This document shows positions 19,101 to 26,921 of a stretch of DNA of 64,000 nucleotides, in pieces; position 1 is the stretch's first letter, and every line of letters starts with the position of its first letter. Both the position numbers and the translations under genes were made by a program. Below the pieces are notes generated by a model. The model saw only the letters and a list, made by a program, of their open reading frames with translations, had not been told where the DNA came from and made no database searches. The stretch is from Ancylobacter polymorphus (lineage in GTDB: Bacteria > Pseudomonadota > Alphaproteobacteria > Rhizobiales > Xanthobacteraceae): the NCBI RefSeq assembly GCF_030813495.1, contig NZ_JAUSUI010000012.1, forward strand, positions 83,680-147,679. Direction: 5' to 3'.

Positions 19101-19684
19101 GCCGCGGCGGGCTCGTCCGTCGGCACGGTGGCGAGGAGTTTGGGCTGCGCGCGGGCCCCGTCCGGGGCGTTGGCCTCGGTGGAGATGGCGAGCTGGCCCT
19201 CCGCGTCGATGAACACGTTCAGCCGCACGCCGACCAGATCGACCCGTTCCGGCTGCATCAGCCAGGGCAGCCAGCTGTCCTGCAGCGCGACTTCGGCCTG
19301 CGGCGCGGTGGCAATGAGGTCGCCATCGTCGTCGCGCACGGTGATGTCGTTGGCGTGAAGCACGATGCCGCCGCTTTTCGCCCGCTCGGCGATGATGGCG
19401 CCGATCTGCACCGTGCGCCCGGCGCCGAGACGCGCCTCCAGCGTGCGCTCGACATAGGGCCGCGCCATGTCGACGGTGAGAATGCCGGCGCTGAACAGCA
19501 GATAGACGCTGACGATGGTCGCCGCAGCGATGAGGAAGGCCGAGCCGCCCGACCAGGCGCACAGCCGCAACCAGCGCCGCCGGCGCGCGGGCGCCGCGCA
19601 GACCCTGGGCGGTCGCTTGACGCGAAGGCGCTTCACCTGGCGCTTGCCGGCCGTCGGCGACCTGTGCGTCGTCTGCTCTCTCAT
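16127..19684 (-). CDS. large AsmA/YhdP-like envelope protein (DUF3971-type)
   Basis: The 1185-residue protein has a basic cytoplasmic start, one membrane segment (about 48-70, 'SAFLIAAATIVSVYLLFSAG') and a very long repetitive beta-rich periplasmic part. Near the end, 'GLNNLFSRLPVVGFFLGGG' and 'GLVGVTYEIVGPVSGPTLR' match the conserved C-terminus of the AsmA-like/YhdP family, thought to carry phospholipids between the two membranes. A low-complexity Ala/Pro/Glu stretch lies near residues 185-215. It is the largest gene before nrdJ and is monocistronic. Confidence 0.82.
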   Translation of the reverse strand: MREQTTHRSPTAGKRQVKRLRVKRPPRVCAAPARRRRWLRLCAWSGGSAFLIAAATIVSVYLLFSAGILTVDMARPYVERTLEARLGAGRTVQIGAIIAERAKSGGIVLHANDITVRDDDGDLIATAPQAEVALQDSWLPWLMQPERVDLVGVRLNVFIDAEGQLAISTEANAPDGARAQPKLLATVPTDEPAAAAPAEATAPTDPGAADAAPQAQVDTPFGPLRIASLAALARQFDQGGLDGGTLSEIGLKEGIVVIRNEVSGREWTFDDIDLSLSRPAEGGVTFDIKAGGMDGPWSARATLGALVEGRRDLELDVRDLAPRDLLIAAGKAGADILADSPLSAYLAATIDARGVVLAANGRLAVGAGELQLGSDEEGRMLIDEASLVFTLDPAARRINLTSVTAQAGPFAMDLAGTVEIPADRAGLWRLHTQAARASFLGGGPHQNEVPPFVLDDIVIDLSFDPVAQRASIDRGDLKGPQGGITLGGALELAGPTPSLSMNVNATPMTATSLIRLWPAVAAPAPRKWVYDHLISGDVSQASIFFNAPLDSIGKKDNPLADDGLNIAISGTKGRFIPVPGLPPVIDADVVVKITGRTAHVSVAKAAMETPGQRRLEIAESIFDISDTAPPKPEAKVQVKVSGPAAAAIELAGIPPLRGPTYVPIDPQAVSGTVDGTAQISVKLSDNIQPSDIDYAFDATLEDFAAAKMVFNQNLTDATVRAFVTQAATVARGEGKFGGAPASFEYNRPATGDVTFAVAASLDDSARQKLGFELPGMAGPLGVKLAGVVGAKVKTVDVELDLTKTKLVDLVPGWTKPAGKAAKMTAKAHITDKVTRLDDLVVSGQGVDIRGTVDLDPKGGVLSANLPTFKLADGDKANLKLENVDGTYKVTVRGEVIEARAFLKQLTDTPPSGPGTARPPDVDLDVKLGVVAGNNGETMRDLVLVLSRRAGELRSFSLGALVGRSGGVTGELRTQGNGRPQLRVATSDAGALLRFIDLYPKIQGGDLWVDVDAPGGGRPQSGVINVRDFVIRGEAGLDRLIAAAPQTVRDGRPQPGSAIAFRKLQVNFQRSAQQITLRDGAIWGPSIGSTFDGTLDLANDRVSVRGTYVPAYGLNNLFSRLPVVGFFLGGGPNEGLVGVTYEIVGPVSGPTLRVNPISAVAPGFLRKIFEFRQAPDPTPPAVVPTR

Positions 19685-19873
19685 CTACGGCACGAATCCT
19701 TGAATTCGAGGCATAATGCCCGTGTGCGCGGCGGGCGGCGACAGCTTATCCACGCCCGTGCTGACATCCCGCTCATCGCCCGGCACAATGTGCGTCCGGC
19801 GCGTCATGGGCCCTCCCCCTCAGCACCGTTCCCCCCCTGCCGATCACCCCCAAACACGCCGAAAGGAAGGCAC

Positions 19874-20341
19874 ATGACCGAGATTGCCGTGGGCGCCCCC
19901 GCTCCTGACTTCACCCTGACCACCGATTCGGGCGAGGTGCTGTCGCTCGCCGGCTGCCGCGGCCGAAAGCTGGTGCTTTATTTCTACCCCAAGGCCGGCA
20001 CCTCCGGCTGCACGGTGGAAGCGCATGATTTCAACCGGCTGAAGCCGGATTTCGACGCGGCCGGCACGCTTGTCGTCGGTGTCTCGCCCGACCCGGACAA
20101 GGCGCTCGCCAAGTTCCGCGCCAAGGAGGGGCTGACCTTCCCGCTCGCCGGCAATGAGGACCACGCCATGCTCGAAGCCTATGGCGTGTGGGCGGAGAAA
20201 TCCATGTACGGCAAGAAGTATATGGGCGTGGAGCGCACCACCGTGCTGATCGACGCCGAGGGCAAGGTCGCCCGCCTTTGGCCGAAGGTGAAGGTCGCCG
20301 GCCATGCCGAGGAGGTTCTGGCGGCGGCGCGGGCACTGTGA
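19874..20341 (+). CDS. bcp: thioredoxin-dependent peroxiredoxin, Bcp/PrxQ type
   Basis: The 155-residue peroxiredoxin begins 'EIAVGAPAPDFTLTTDSGEV'. The active-site stretch is 'YFYPKAGTSGCTVEAHDF', where the peroxidatic Cys sits in a GTSGCT context instead of the usual TPGCT. A resolving Cys five residues later is absent (His-Asp-Phe instead), so it may act as a 1-Cys enzyme. The ATG at 19874 is preceded by AAGGAAGG. It removes hydroperoxides in the cytosol. The frame is open far upstream across the AsmA-like gene, but that is spurious. Confidence 0.92.
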   Translation: MTEIAVGAPAPDFTLTTDSGEVLSLAGCRGRKLVLYFYPKAGTSGCTVEAHDFNRLKPDFDAAGTLVVGVSPDPDKALAKFRAKEGLTFPLAGNEDHAMLEAYGVWAEKSMYGKKYMGVERTTVLIDAEGKVARLWPKVKVAGHAEEVLAAARAL

Positions 20342-20346
20342 GGCGC

Positions 20347-20371
20347 GGCGGGGCGCAGCGCGCGCCCCGCC
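20347..20371. terminator. GC-rich hairpin between convergent bcp and prfB
   Basis: GGCGGGGCGC (20347-20356) pairs perfectly with GCGCCCCGCC (20362-20371) across five bases. There is no T tract, so termination is only a possibility. Confidence 0.35.
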
Positions 20372-20378
20372 TCCGCCC

Positions 20379-21509
20379 TCAGTCCACATCCTCGACGCTG
20401 GCCGGCCCGCCGCCATAGGCGCGCTGTGCCAGCGCCGCTTCCATGAACGGATCGAGATCGCCGTCGAGGACCTCCTGCGGGGTGCCCGAGGTGACGCCGG
20501 TGCGCAGATCCTTCACCAGCTGATAGGGCTGGAGCACATAGGAGCGGATCTGGTGGCCCCAGCCGATATCGGTCTTGGCGGCCTGGTCGGCGGCGGCCTG
20601 CGCCTCACGCTTCTTCAGCTCGATCTCATAGAGCTTGGCACGCAGCATCTCCCACGCCGTGGCGCGGTTCTTGTGCTGGGAACGGTCGCCCTGCGCCACC
20701 ACGGCGATGCCGGTGGGAATATGGGTGAAGCGCACGGCGGATTCGGTCTTGTTGACGTGCTGGCCGCCCGCGCCGCCGGAGCGCATCGTGTCGATGCGCA
20801 GGTCGCTTTCCTTGATGTCGACGACGATGCGGTCGTCGATGACGGGATACACATCGACGCTGGCGAAAGAGGTCTGGCGGCGGGCATTGGAATCGAAAGG
20901 CGAGATACGCACCAGCCGGTGCACGCCGGCCTCGGTCTTCATCCAGCCATAGGCATTGTGGCCCTTCACCAGAATGGTCGCGGATTTGAGCCCGGCGGTT
21001 TCGCCGGCCTGCTCGTCCACCAGCTCCACCTTGAAGCCCCGCCCTTCCGCCCAGCGCGTGTACATGCGCAGCAGCATCAGCGCCCAGTCCTGGCTGTCGG
21101 TGCCGCCGGCACCGGCATGGACTTCGAGATAGCTGTCATTGGCGTCCGCCTCGCCCGACAGCAGCGCTTCGAGCTGGCGGCGCGCGACCTCGGCCTTCAG
21201 CTTGACCAGGGCAGAGGCGGCCTCGTCGACGATGGACGCGTCGCCCTCGGCCTCGCCCATCTCGATCAGCTCGACATTGTCCGCCAGTTCGCGCTCGATG
21301 CGCTCCAGCGCGCCGAGACCGTCCTCCAGCGTGCCGCGCTCCTGCATCAGCTTCTGCGCGCGCTCGGGATCGTTCCACAGATTCGGGTCCTCGGCGAGCG
21401 CGTTCAGCTCGGCAAGGCGGGCCTTGGAACGGTCGAAATCGATGTGCTGCCGCAGCAACTTTGCGGCTTCCCGGATTTCGTCGACGCTCGCGGCGAGCTC
21501 GGCGCGCAT
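20379..21509 (-). CDS. prfB: peptide chain release factor 2
   Basis: The 376-residue class I release factor has the RF2 tripeptide SPF in 'LVRISPFDSNARRQTSF' and the GGQ catalytic motif in 'RSGGAGGQHVNKTESAVRF'. It releases peptides at UGA and UAA. The N-terminal 'LLRQHIDFDRSKARL' region, where many bacteria have an in-frame UGA and a programmed +1 frameshift, reads straight through here. The ATG at 21509 has GAGAG upstream. Confidence 0.95.
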   Translation of the reverse strand: MRAELAASVDEIREAAKLLRQHIDFDRSKARLAELNALAEDPNLWNDPERAQKLMQERGTLEDGLGALERIERELADNVELIEMGEAEGDASIVDEAASALVKLKAEVARRQLEALLSGEADANDSYLEVHAGAGGTDSQDWALMLLRMYTRWAEGRGFKVELVDEQAGETAGLKSATILVKGHNAYGWMKTEAGVHRLVRISPFDSNARRQTSFASVDVYPVIDDRIVVDIKESDLRIDTMRSGGAGGQHVNKTESAVRFTHIPTGIAVVAQGDRSQHKNRATAWEMLRAKLYEIELKKREAQAAADQAAKTDIGWGHQIRSYVLQPYQLVKDLRTGVTSGTPQEVLDGDLDPFMEAALAQRAYGGGPASVEDVD

Positions 21510-21686
21510 AATGGCTACTCTCGATAGGACGTTGAAGGCGGCGGAAAATAGAGGCGTTGCCCCCAGGTGTAAACGCCCCGGCCCCGGCTTGACGGCTCAG
21601 GGCTGCCTTGCACGTGAGTTGCGGGCGGCTTGCAGGTGCCGGCGGCGGTTCTAGGATGTGGCCCCCGTTGCAACAAGGAACGTCCG

Positions 21687-22304
21687 ATGCACCTCGTCGG
21701 CATGCTCGATTCGCCCTATGTGCGCCGCGTGGCGGTGTCGCTCACCACTCTCGGCCTGCCCTTCACCCATGAATCCGTGTCGGTGTTCCGTCATTACCCC
21801 CGGTTCCAGGAGATCAATCCGGTGGTGAAGGCCCCGTCCCTGGTGACCGATGCCGGCGTGGTGCTGATGGACTCGACCCTCATCCTCGAACATGCCGAGA
21901 AACTGGCGGCGCCCGGCCGCTCGCTCGCGCCCAACGATCTTGCCGAGCATGCCCGCGCGCAGCGCATCATCGGGCTGGCGCTCGCCGCCTGCGAGAAGAG
22001 CGTGCAGATCGTCTATGAGCATCAGCTACGGCCGGCGGAGAAGCTGCACCAGCCCTGGCTCGACCGGGTGAAGGAACAGCTCTTCGCCGCCTATCGCCTG
22101 CTGGAACACGAGATCGGCACCACGGAAGGCTGGCTGTTCGGGGCGAGCCCGCTGCAGGCCGACATCACCGCCGCCGTCGCCTGGACCTTCACCACACGGA
22201 TGATCCCCGAGGTGATGCCGGCTGACGCCTTCCCGGCCGTCGCCCGGCTCGCCGCCCGCGCCGAGGCGCAGGAGGCGTTCAAGGCGTGGCCCTATGATGG
22301 CTGA
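21687..22304 (+). CDS. glutathione S-transferase family protein
   Basis: The 205-residue protein has an N-terminal thioredoxin-fold half ('MLDSPYVRRVAVSLTTLGLP', 'PVVKAPSLVTDAGVVLMDST') with the Ser-Pro-Tyr GST start motif, and an all-helical C-terminal half. The cis-Pro and the acidic-Ser pair ('LMDST') that bind glutathione are present. The substrate is unknown. AAGGAA precedes the ATG at 21687. It converges on the PBP1A gene with 18 bases between the stops. Confidence 0.85.
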   Translation: MHLVGMLDSPYVRRVAVSLTTLGLPFTHESVSVFRHYPRFQEINPVVKAPSLVTDAGVVLMDSTLILEHAEKLAAPGRSLAPNDLAEHARAQRIIGLALAACEKSVQIVYEHQLRPAEKLHQPWLDRVKEQLFAAYRLLEHEIGTTEGWLFGASPLQADITAAVAWTFTTRMIPEVMPADAFPAVARLAARAEAQEAFKAWPYDG

Positions 22305-22322
22305 GGCGCCGCCGGGCGTGGC

Positions 22323-24761
22323 TCAGTAGAGCCCGCCCGTGCCACTGGCACCAACCGCGCGGTCGGCATCCGGGTTGATGCCGATCGGGTTGCCCGCCGC
22401 ATCGGTGGCGCCGATGATCGAATAGCTGTCCGGCGGCGCGGTGCCGGGCTTGAAGGCTTCGAGGATGGACGCTTCGCCCGGCCCGGCGCGCAGGCCGGTC
22501 TTCGGGTTGATGCGGATCAGCTTGATGCCGGGCGGCACGCGGAACGGCACCGCCGGACGGTCGGCCAGAGCGAGCTTCATGAAGTCGCGCACGACCGGGG
22601 CGGCAATCAGGCCGCCGGTCGAGCCCTTGCCCATGGGCTTGGGCGTATCGAAGCCGAGATAGACCGCCACCACCAGTTCCGGGGTGTAGCCGACGAACCA
22701 GGCGTCCTTTTCCTCGTTCGTGGTGCCGGTCTTGCCGGCGATCGGCTTGCCCAGCACCTTCAGCGCCGTGCCGGTGCCACGCTGCACCACGCCTTCCAGC
22801 ATCGAGGTGATCTGGTAGGCGGTCATCGGGTCGAGCACCTGCTCGCGGCGGTCGACCAGCACCGGCTCGCTCTGACCCTGCCAGCCGGCGGCGTCGCAGC
22901 CGCGGCATTCGCGCTCGTCATGGCGGTAGATGGTCTTGCCGTATCGGTCCTGAACGCGGTCGATCAGCGTCGGCTTGATGCGCTTGCCGCCATTGGCGAA
23001 CATCGAATAGCCGCCGGCCATGCGCAGCGCCGTGGTCTCGCCGGCGCCGAGCGACATGGAGAGAACGGGGAGCAGATTGTCGGAGACGCCGAAGCGCTTG
23101 GCATATTCCACGATCAGCGGCATGCCGAGATCATTGGCGAGCCGCACCGTCATCACGTTGCGCGACTGCTCGATGCCGAAGCGCAGGGTCTGCGGCCCGT
23201 AGAACTTGCCGGAATAATTCTCCGGCCGCCACGTCGCCTGCCCCTGCTGCGCGAGTTCGAACGGCGCGTCCATGATGACGCTGGACGGCGTGTAGCCATT
23301 GTCGATGGCCGCCGCATAGACATAGGGCTTGAAGGACGAGCCGGGCTGGCGCATCGCCTGGGTGGCGCGGTTGAACTGGCTTTCGTCGAAGGAGAAGCCG
23401 CCCGCCATGGCCAGCACACGCCCGGTGGAAGGGTCCATCGCCACCAGCGCGCCCTCGATCTGCGGCTGCTGGCGCAGGCGCCACTGGTCGGGCTTGCCGT
23501 CGACCGGCTCGACATAGACGACATCGCCGGGCTTGAGCACGCCGGCGACGCCGCCCTTGGCGTTGCGGATCGCCCATTTGGCGCCGTCGGCGGTGATCAT
23601 GCCGACATCGCGCTGCGAACTCAGCACGCCGGAACGGTCGCGCTGCGGCTGCAGGCCGATGCGCGCGCCCTTGGCGTCGGAATCGAGCACCACGGCGAGG
23701 CGCCAGGGAATGTCGGTGAAGGTGCGCACATCCGCGAGGCGCGCGCCCCAGTCGCCCGTGGTCTCGATGCGGGTCACCGGGCCACGGAAACCGCGCTGCT
23801 CGTCATAGCGGGTCAGACCGTCGAGCAGCGCCTGCTTGGCATATTGCTGGAGCTTGGGGTTGAGCGTGGTGCGCACCGACAGGCCGCCGCCATAGAGCTT
23901 GTCCTCGCCATAGCGCTCGAAGATCTCGCGGCGCACTTCCTCGGCGAAATATTCGGCGGAGAAGATGTGGGCGCCGGTCGGACGCACGGTGACGGCGAGG
24001 TCGGTCTTCTTCGCCTCCTCGGCCTGCTGCTCGGTGATGTAGCCGTTCTCGGCCATGCGGTCGATCACCCAGTTGCGGCGCTCGACGGCGGCGTCGTGAC
24101 GGCGGAACGGGTGATAATTGTTCGGGCCCTTGGGCAGGGCGGCGAGATAGGCGGCCTCGGCGATGGTCAGCTCGGAAACCGACTTGTCGAAATAGAGCAG
24201 CGAGGCGGCAGCGACGCCATAGGAGCCGATGCCGAGATAGATCTCGTTCAGATAGAGTTCGAGGATCTTGTCCTTGGAATAGGCGCGCTCCATGCGCAGC
24301 GCCAGCAGCGCCTCCTTCACCTTGCGGTCGATGGAGACCTCGTTGGTGAGAAGAAAGTTCTTCGCCACCTGCTGGGTGATGGTCGACGCGCCCTGCGGGC
24401 GGCGGCCGGAGCCGTAATTCTGCACGAAGGCATAGACCGCACGGCCGATGCCGGTGAGGTCGATGCCGCCATGGGAATAGAAGTTCTTATCCTCGGCGGA
24501 GATGAAGGCTTCCTTCACCAGCGGCGGAATGTTCTGGATCGGCAGATAAAGCCGGCGCTCGCGGGCATATTCGGCCAGCAGCGAGCCGTCCGCCGCGTGA
24601 ACGCGGGTCATGACCGGCGGCTCGTAATTCTGCAGCTGGCTGTAGTCTGGCAGGTCCTGCGAGAATTTCCACGCAAAATAGCCGGCCGCCGCGCCACCGA
24701 CCACGAAGACGATCGTGCCCAGCGCGAACATGAAACCCAGAAACCGCAGAAGCAGCCGCAT
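22323..24761 (-). CDS. mrcA: penicillin-binding protein 1A (bifunctional transglycosylase/transpeptidase)
   Basis: The 812-residue class A PBP has one N-terminal membrane anchor (about 6-30). The glycosyltransferase domain shows 'FISAEDKNFYSHGGIDLTGI' with the catalytic Glu, then 'GASTITQQVAKNFLLTNE'. The transpeptidase domain has SxxK in 'QPGSSFKPYVYA', SxN in 'EQSRNVMTVRL', and KTG in 'GKTGTTNEEKDAWF'. An OB-like insert lies between them. It polymerises and cross-links peptidoglycan in the periplasm. I chose ATG 24761, which begins directly before the membrane segment. The amidase gene upstream on the same strand fits a cell-wall pair. Confidence 0.94.
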   Translation of the reverse strand: MRLLLRFLGFMFALGTIVFVVGGAAAGYFAWKFSQDLPDYSQLQNYEPPVMTRVHAADGSLLAEYARERRLYLPIQNIPPLVKEAFISAEDKNFYSHGGIDLTGIGRAVYAFVQNYGSGRRPQGASTITQQVAKNFLLTNEVSIDRKVKEALLALRMERAYSKDKILELYLNEIYLGIGSYGVAAASLLYFDKSVSELTIAEAAYLAALPKGPNNYHPFRRHDAAVERRNWVIDRMAENGYITEQQAEEAKKTDLAVTVRPTGAHIFSAEYFAEEVRREIFERYGEDKLYGGGLSVRTTLNPKLQQYAKQALLDGLTRYDEQRGFRGPVTRIETTGDWGARLADVRTFTDIPWRLAVVLDSDAKGARIGLQPQRDRSGVLSSQRDVGMITADGAKWAIRNAKGGVAGVLKPGDVVYVEPVDGKPDQWRLRQQPQIEGALVAMDPSTGRVLAMAGGFSFDESQFNRATQAMRQPGSSFKPYVYAAAIDNGYTPSSVIMDAPFELAQQGQATWRPENYSGKFYGPQTLRFGIEQSRNVMTVRLANDLGMPLIVEYAKRFGVSDNLLPVLSMSLGAGETTALRMAGGYSMFANGGKRIKPTLIDRVQDRYGKTIYRHDERECRGCDAAGWQGQSEPVLVDRREQVLDPMTAYQITSMLEGVVQRGTGTALKVLGKPIAGKTGTTNEEKDAWFVGYTPELVVAVYLGFDTPKPMGKGSTGGLIAAPVVRDFMKLALADRPAVPFRVPPGIKLIRINPKTGLRAGPGEASILEAFKPGTAPPDSYSIIGATDAAGNPIGINPDADRAVGASGTGGLY

Positions 24762-24878
24762 GCGGCCAGGCCCCCATAAGCTGAGGACGCCACCGCGCGC
24801 CAGCACGATGCGAGTCCAGTGTCCGTCGTCGCCCTAAGGGCAGCGTGTGCGCGGCAACTATGGCCTAATCGCGACCGT

Positions 24879-26168
24879 TCAAGGCACGGTCGCGGCCAGG
24901 GGGTCGCCGCCTGTCCGGCCCGCGCTGACCGGCAGAGCCACGGGGGTACCCTCGACGGATCCCTGAGCGGCGAAATAGGCATCGATCGCCACGACCATGG
25001 CCTCGGTGACACTAGCCTGCCACGCGGCCGATGTCATGAGTTCGAGGTCCTTGGCGCTGGAGAGATAGCCGAGTTCGAACAGAACGGAGGGCACGTCCGG
25101 CGCCTTCAACACCTTGAAGCCGGCCGATTTCAACGGCGATTTGTGCATCCGCGCCACGCCGCTGACGCTCCCCGCCAGGCTGCGGGCAAAAAGCGAGGAG
25201 AAATTGCGCGTTTCGCGCTGGGCGAGGTCGAACAGGATGCCGGCGACATCCGCCGGCTCCTCGGAAAGGTCGATTCCCGCGATGAGATCCGCCTTGTTTT
25301 CCGAATCCGCGAGGCGCTGCGATTCGGCGTCGGAGGCACGGTCGGAGATGGTGTAGATCGTCGCCCCGCGCACATCGCCGTCCTTCGAGCCGAGCGAATC
25401 GGCGTGCAGCGAGATGAACAGCCGGGCGCCGTTTTCGCGGGCGAAGCGCACGCGCTGGCCGAGCGACACATAGGTGTCCTTGGTGCGGGTCATCAGCACG
25501 CGGTAGCGGCCGGTGTCTTCAAGCCGCCGCTGCAGCTGGCGGGCGATGACGAGCACCAGCTGCTTCTCATTGACGCCGAACTTGGCGTTGACCGCGCCGG
25601 CGTCGATGCCGCCATGGCCGGGGTCGAGCACGATGACCGGGCGCGTATCGCCCGCGACGGCGGCCTCGGCCTTCGGCATGTCCGGCTGTTCCGCGGCGCG
25701 CTGCGGGGCCGCAGCGGCCTGCAGGAAGCTGGCGCGGTCGGTCTTGACGAGATCGATGACGAGCCGCGCCGGCTGGTCGTCCATGGGGTCGAGCACGAAG
25801 GCCTTGTCCACCTTCACCGGCGCCGTCGCGTCGAGCACGATGCGCGCCTTGCCCGGCGCAAACAGGCCGAAGCGATAGGCCGAGACGAGGCCCCGCCCCT
25901 CCTGCCCCGCCGAGGCCGGCAGGGCGAAGATGACATCGGGAATGTCGATGACGACGCGATAGGGATCGGCCAGCGTGAAGGCGCCGAGCGGGACCGAGCG
26001 CGAGAGATCGATCACCAGCCTTGTGCGCTGGTCGTCGCCGGCAAGACGCGCATCGGTCGCCACCACCGGCTCGCTGGCGCCGGCGGCTTGGGACGTGGAG
26101 AACCACGCCGGCAGCAGCGCGAGCGCCACTGCGAGCCAGATCGTCCGCATACCCCTTGGCCACGCCAT
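24879..26168 (-). CDS. N-acetylmuramoyl-L-alanine amidase with AMIN domain (AmiC-like)
   Basis: The 429-residue exported amidase has a signal peptide ending near 'FSTSQAAGA', an AMIN domain ('RLVIDLSRSVPLGAFTLADP') that targets septal wall, and an Amidase_3 domain. The zinc ligands are visible: His in 'VLDPGHGGIDAGAV', Glu in 'GVNEKQLVL', and His in 'LFISLHADSLGSK'; the catalytic Glu is in 'PSVLFELGYLSS'. It cuts the stem peptide from MurNAc during daughter-cell separation. It lies upstream of the PBP1A gene. Confidence 0.93.
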   Translation of the reverse strand: MAWPRGMRTIWLAVALALLPAWFSTSQAAGASEPVVATDARLAGDDQRTRLVIDLSRSVPLGAFTLADPYRVVIDIPDVIFALPASAGQEGRGLVSAYRFGLFAPGKARIVLDATAPVKVDKAFVLDPMDDQPARLVIDLVKTDRASFLQAAAAPQRAAEQPDMPKAEAAVAGDTRPVIVLDPGHGGIDAGAVNAKFGVNEKQLVLVIARQLQRRLEDTGRYRVLMTRTKDTYVSLGQRVRFARENGARLFISLHADSLGSKDGDVRGATIYTISDRASDAESQRLADSENKADLIAGIDLSEEPADVAGILFDLAQRETRNFSSLFARSLAGSVSGVARMHKSPLKSAGFKVLKAPDVPSVLFELGYLSSAKDLELMTSAAWQASVTEAMVVAIDAYFAAQGSVEGTPVALPVSAGRTGGDPLAATVP

Positions 26169-26921
26169 GGCTGCCCGTGTCTCCTCATATCCCGGTTGTC
26201 CGCCATGAAGGTGGAGCGCGTGCCCCGCCTTTCTAGCGAATTACGCAGGAAGGGTTAACCAGCCCTTGCGCCCAACCCCGTTTCGCCGGCCGGGCGTGGC
26301 CGGCGGGCAACGCCCGGCGCGCGGCATGTCGGACGCGATCCTTGCCAAATCGCCATGCGTGCCGCTATTAAGAGCATGCATATGGTTCGCATTCCGGTCG
26401 CTCGTCGACGTCCGGCTTTCGCGGCCCCTGCGGCGAAGGGCTATCCAGCGATGGTGGGCCCGGCACAAGGCGCGATTTCCGTTCAGGACCCGTAGCCGTG
26501 CCTCGGCGGTCGTCATGACTGCGCGCCCGGGGAACGCGGTCCGGCTTTGTCATTCACGGACGATTGGACGTGGGGCTTGCGCGCGGTGCTTTTCGCCGTG
26601 TCGTGTTCCACGGTCTTCGCGGCCATCTGACGTGAGCCGGACCGCGCGCGGTCGCGGCTCGCCCTGTTCGGTCGTGTAAGGACGGCAACCAACGATGATG
26701 CGTCAGCCGGCAAGTGTGGGTCTCGTGCGCAAGGCGGTTCACCGCTGCGCACCTGCCCGCAGGCCCGCGACCTGCGCACCGCGTCGGCGCCCCGCCTGCG
26801 AGGCTCCCCGTCCTGCCCGCCGCATCCCCTTCGCGCTTTCAGTTTCCGCTTACTGGCACGGTCCGAGCCGTCCGGCGTCGCTGGCGACGTCGACGCGGCC
26901 GCTGCCCCATATGAGAGTTCA
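26169..26921. other. 750-base intergenic region: divergent promoters and long rne leader
   Basis: The stretch separates the amidase and rne. A sigma-70-like promoter toward rne is at 26342-26371. After it, about 545 bases of GC-rich sequence precede the rne ATG, with several inverted repeats (for example around 26650-26665, gaccgcgcgcggtcgcgg). No conserved open frame was recognised. The size and position fit a long autoregulatory 5' leader, which is inferred from other RNase E genes. Confidence 0.5.
26342..26371 (+). promoter_or_regulatory. candidate sigma-70 promoter of rne
   Basis: TTGCCA (26342-26347) and TATTAA (26366-26371) are separated by 18 bases in the only AT-richer patch of the region. 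The start would be near 26378, leaving a leader of about 545 bases. Confidence 0.5.

Noticed and set aside
17201..19873. A very long plus-strand open frame antisense to the AsmA-like gene and continuous with bcp
   Set aside because: The translation is His/Arg/Gly-rich without any domain. It is the usual by-product of strong third-position GC bias on the opposite strand. bcp has its own start with AAGGAAGG at 19874.
22920..24779. 619-codon plus-strand open frame across the PBP1A gene
   Set aside because: The opposite strand encodes a complete class A PBP with all catalytic motifs. The antisense translation has low-complexity composition and no homology.
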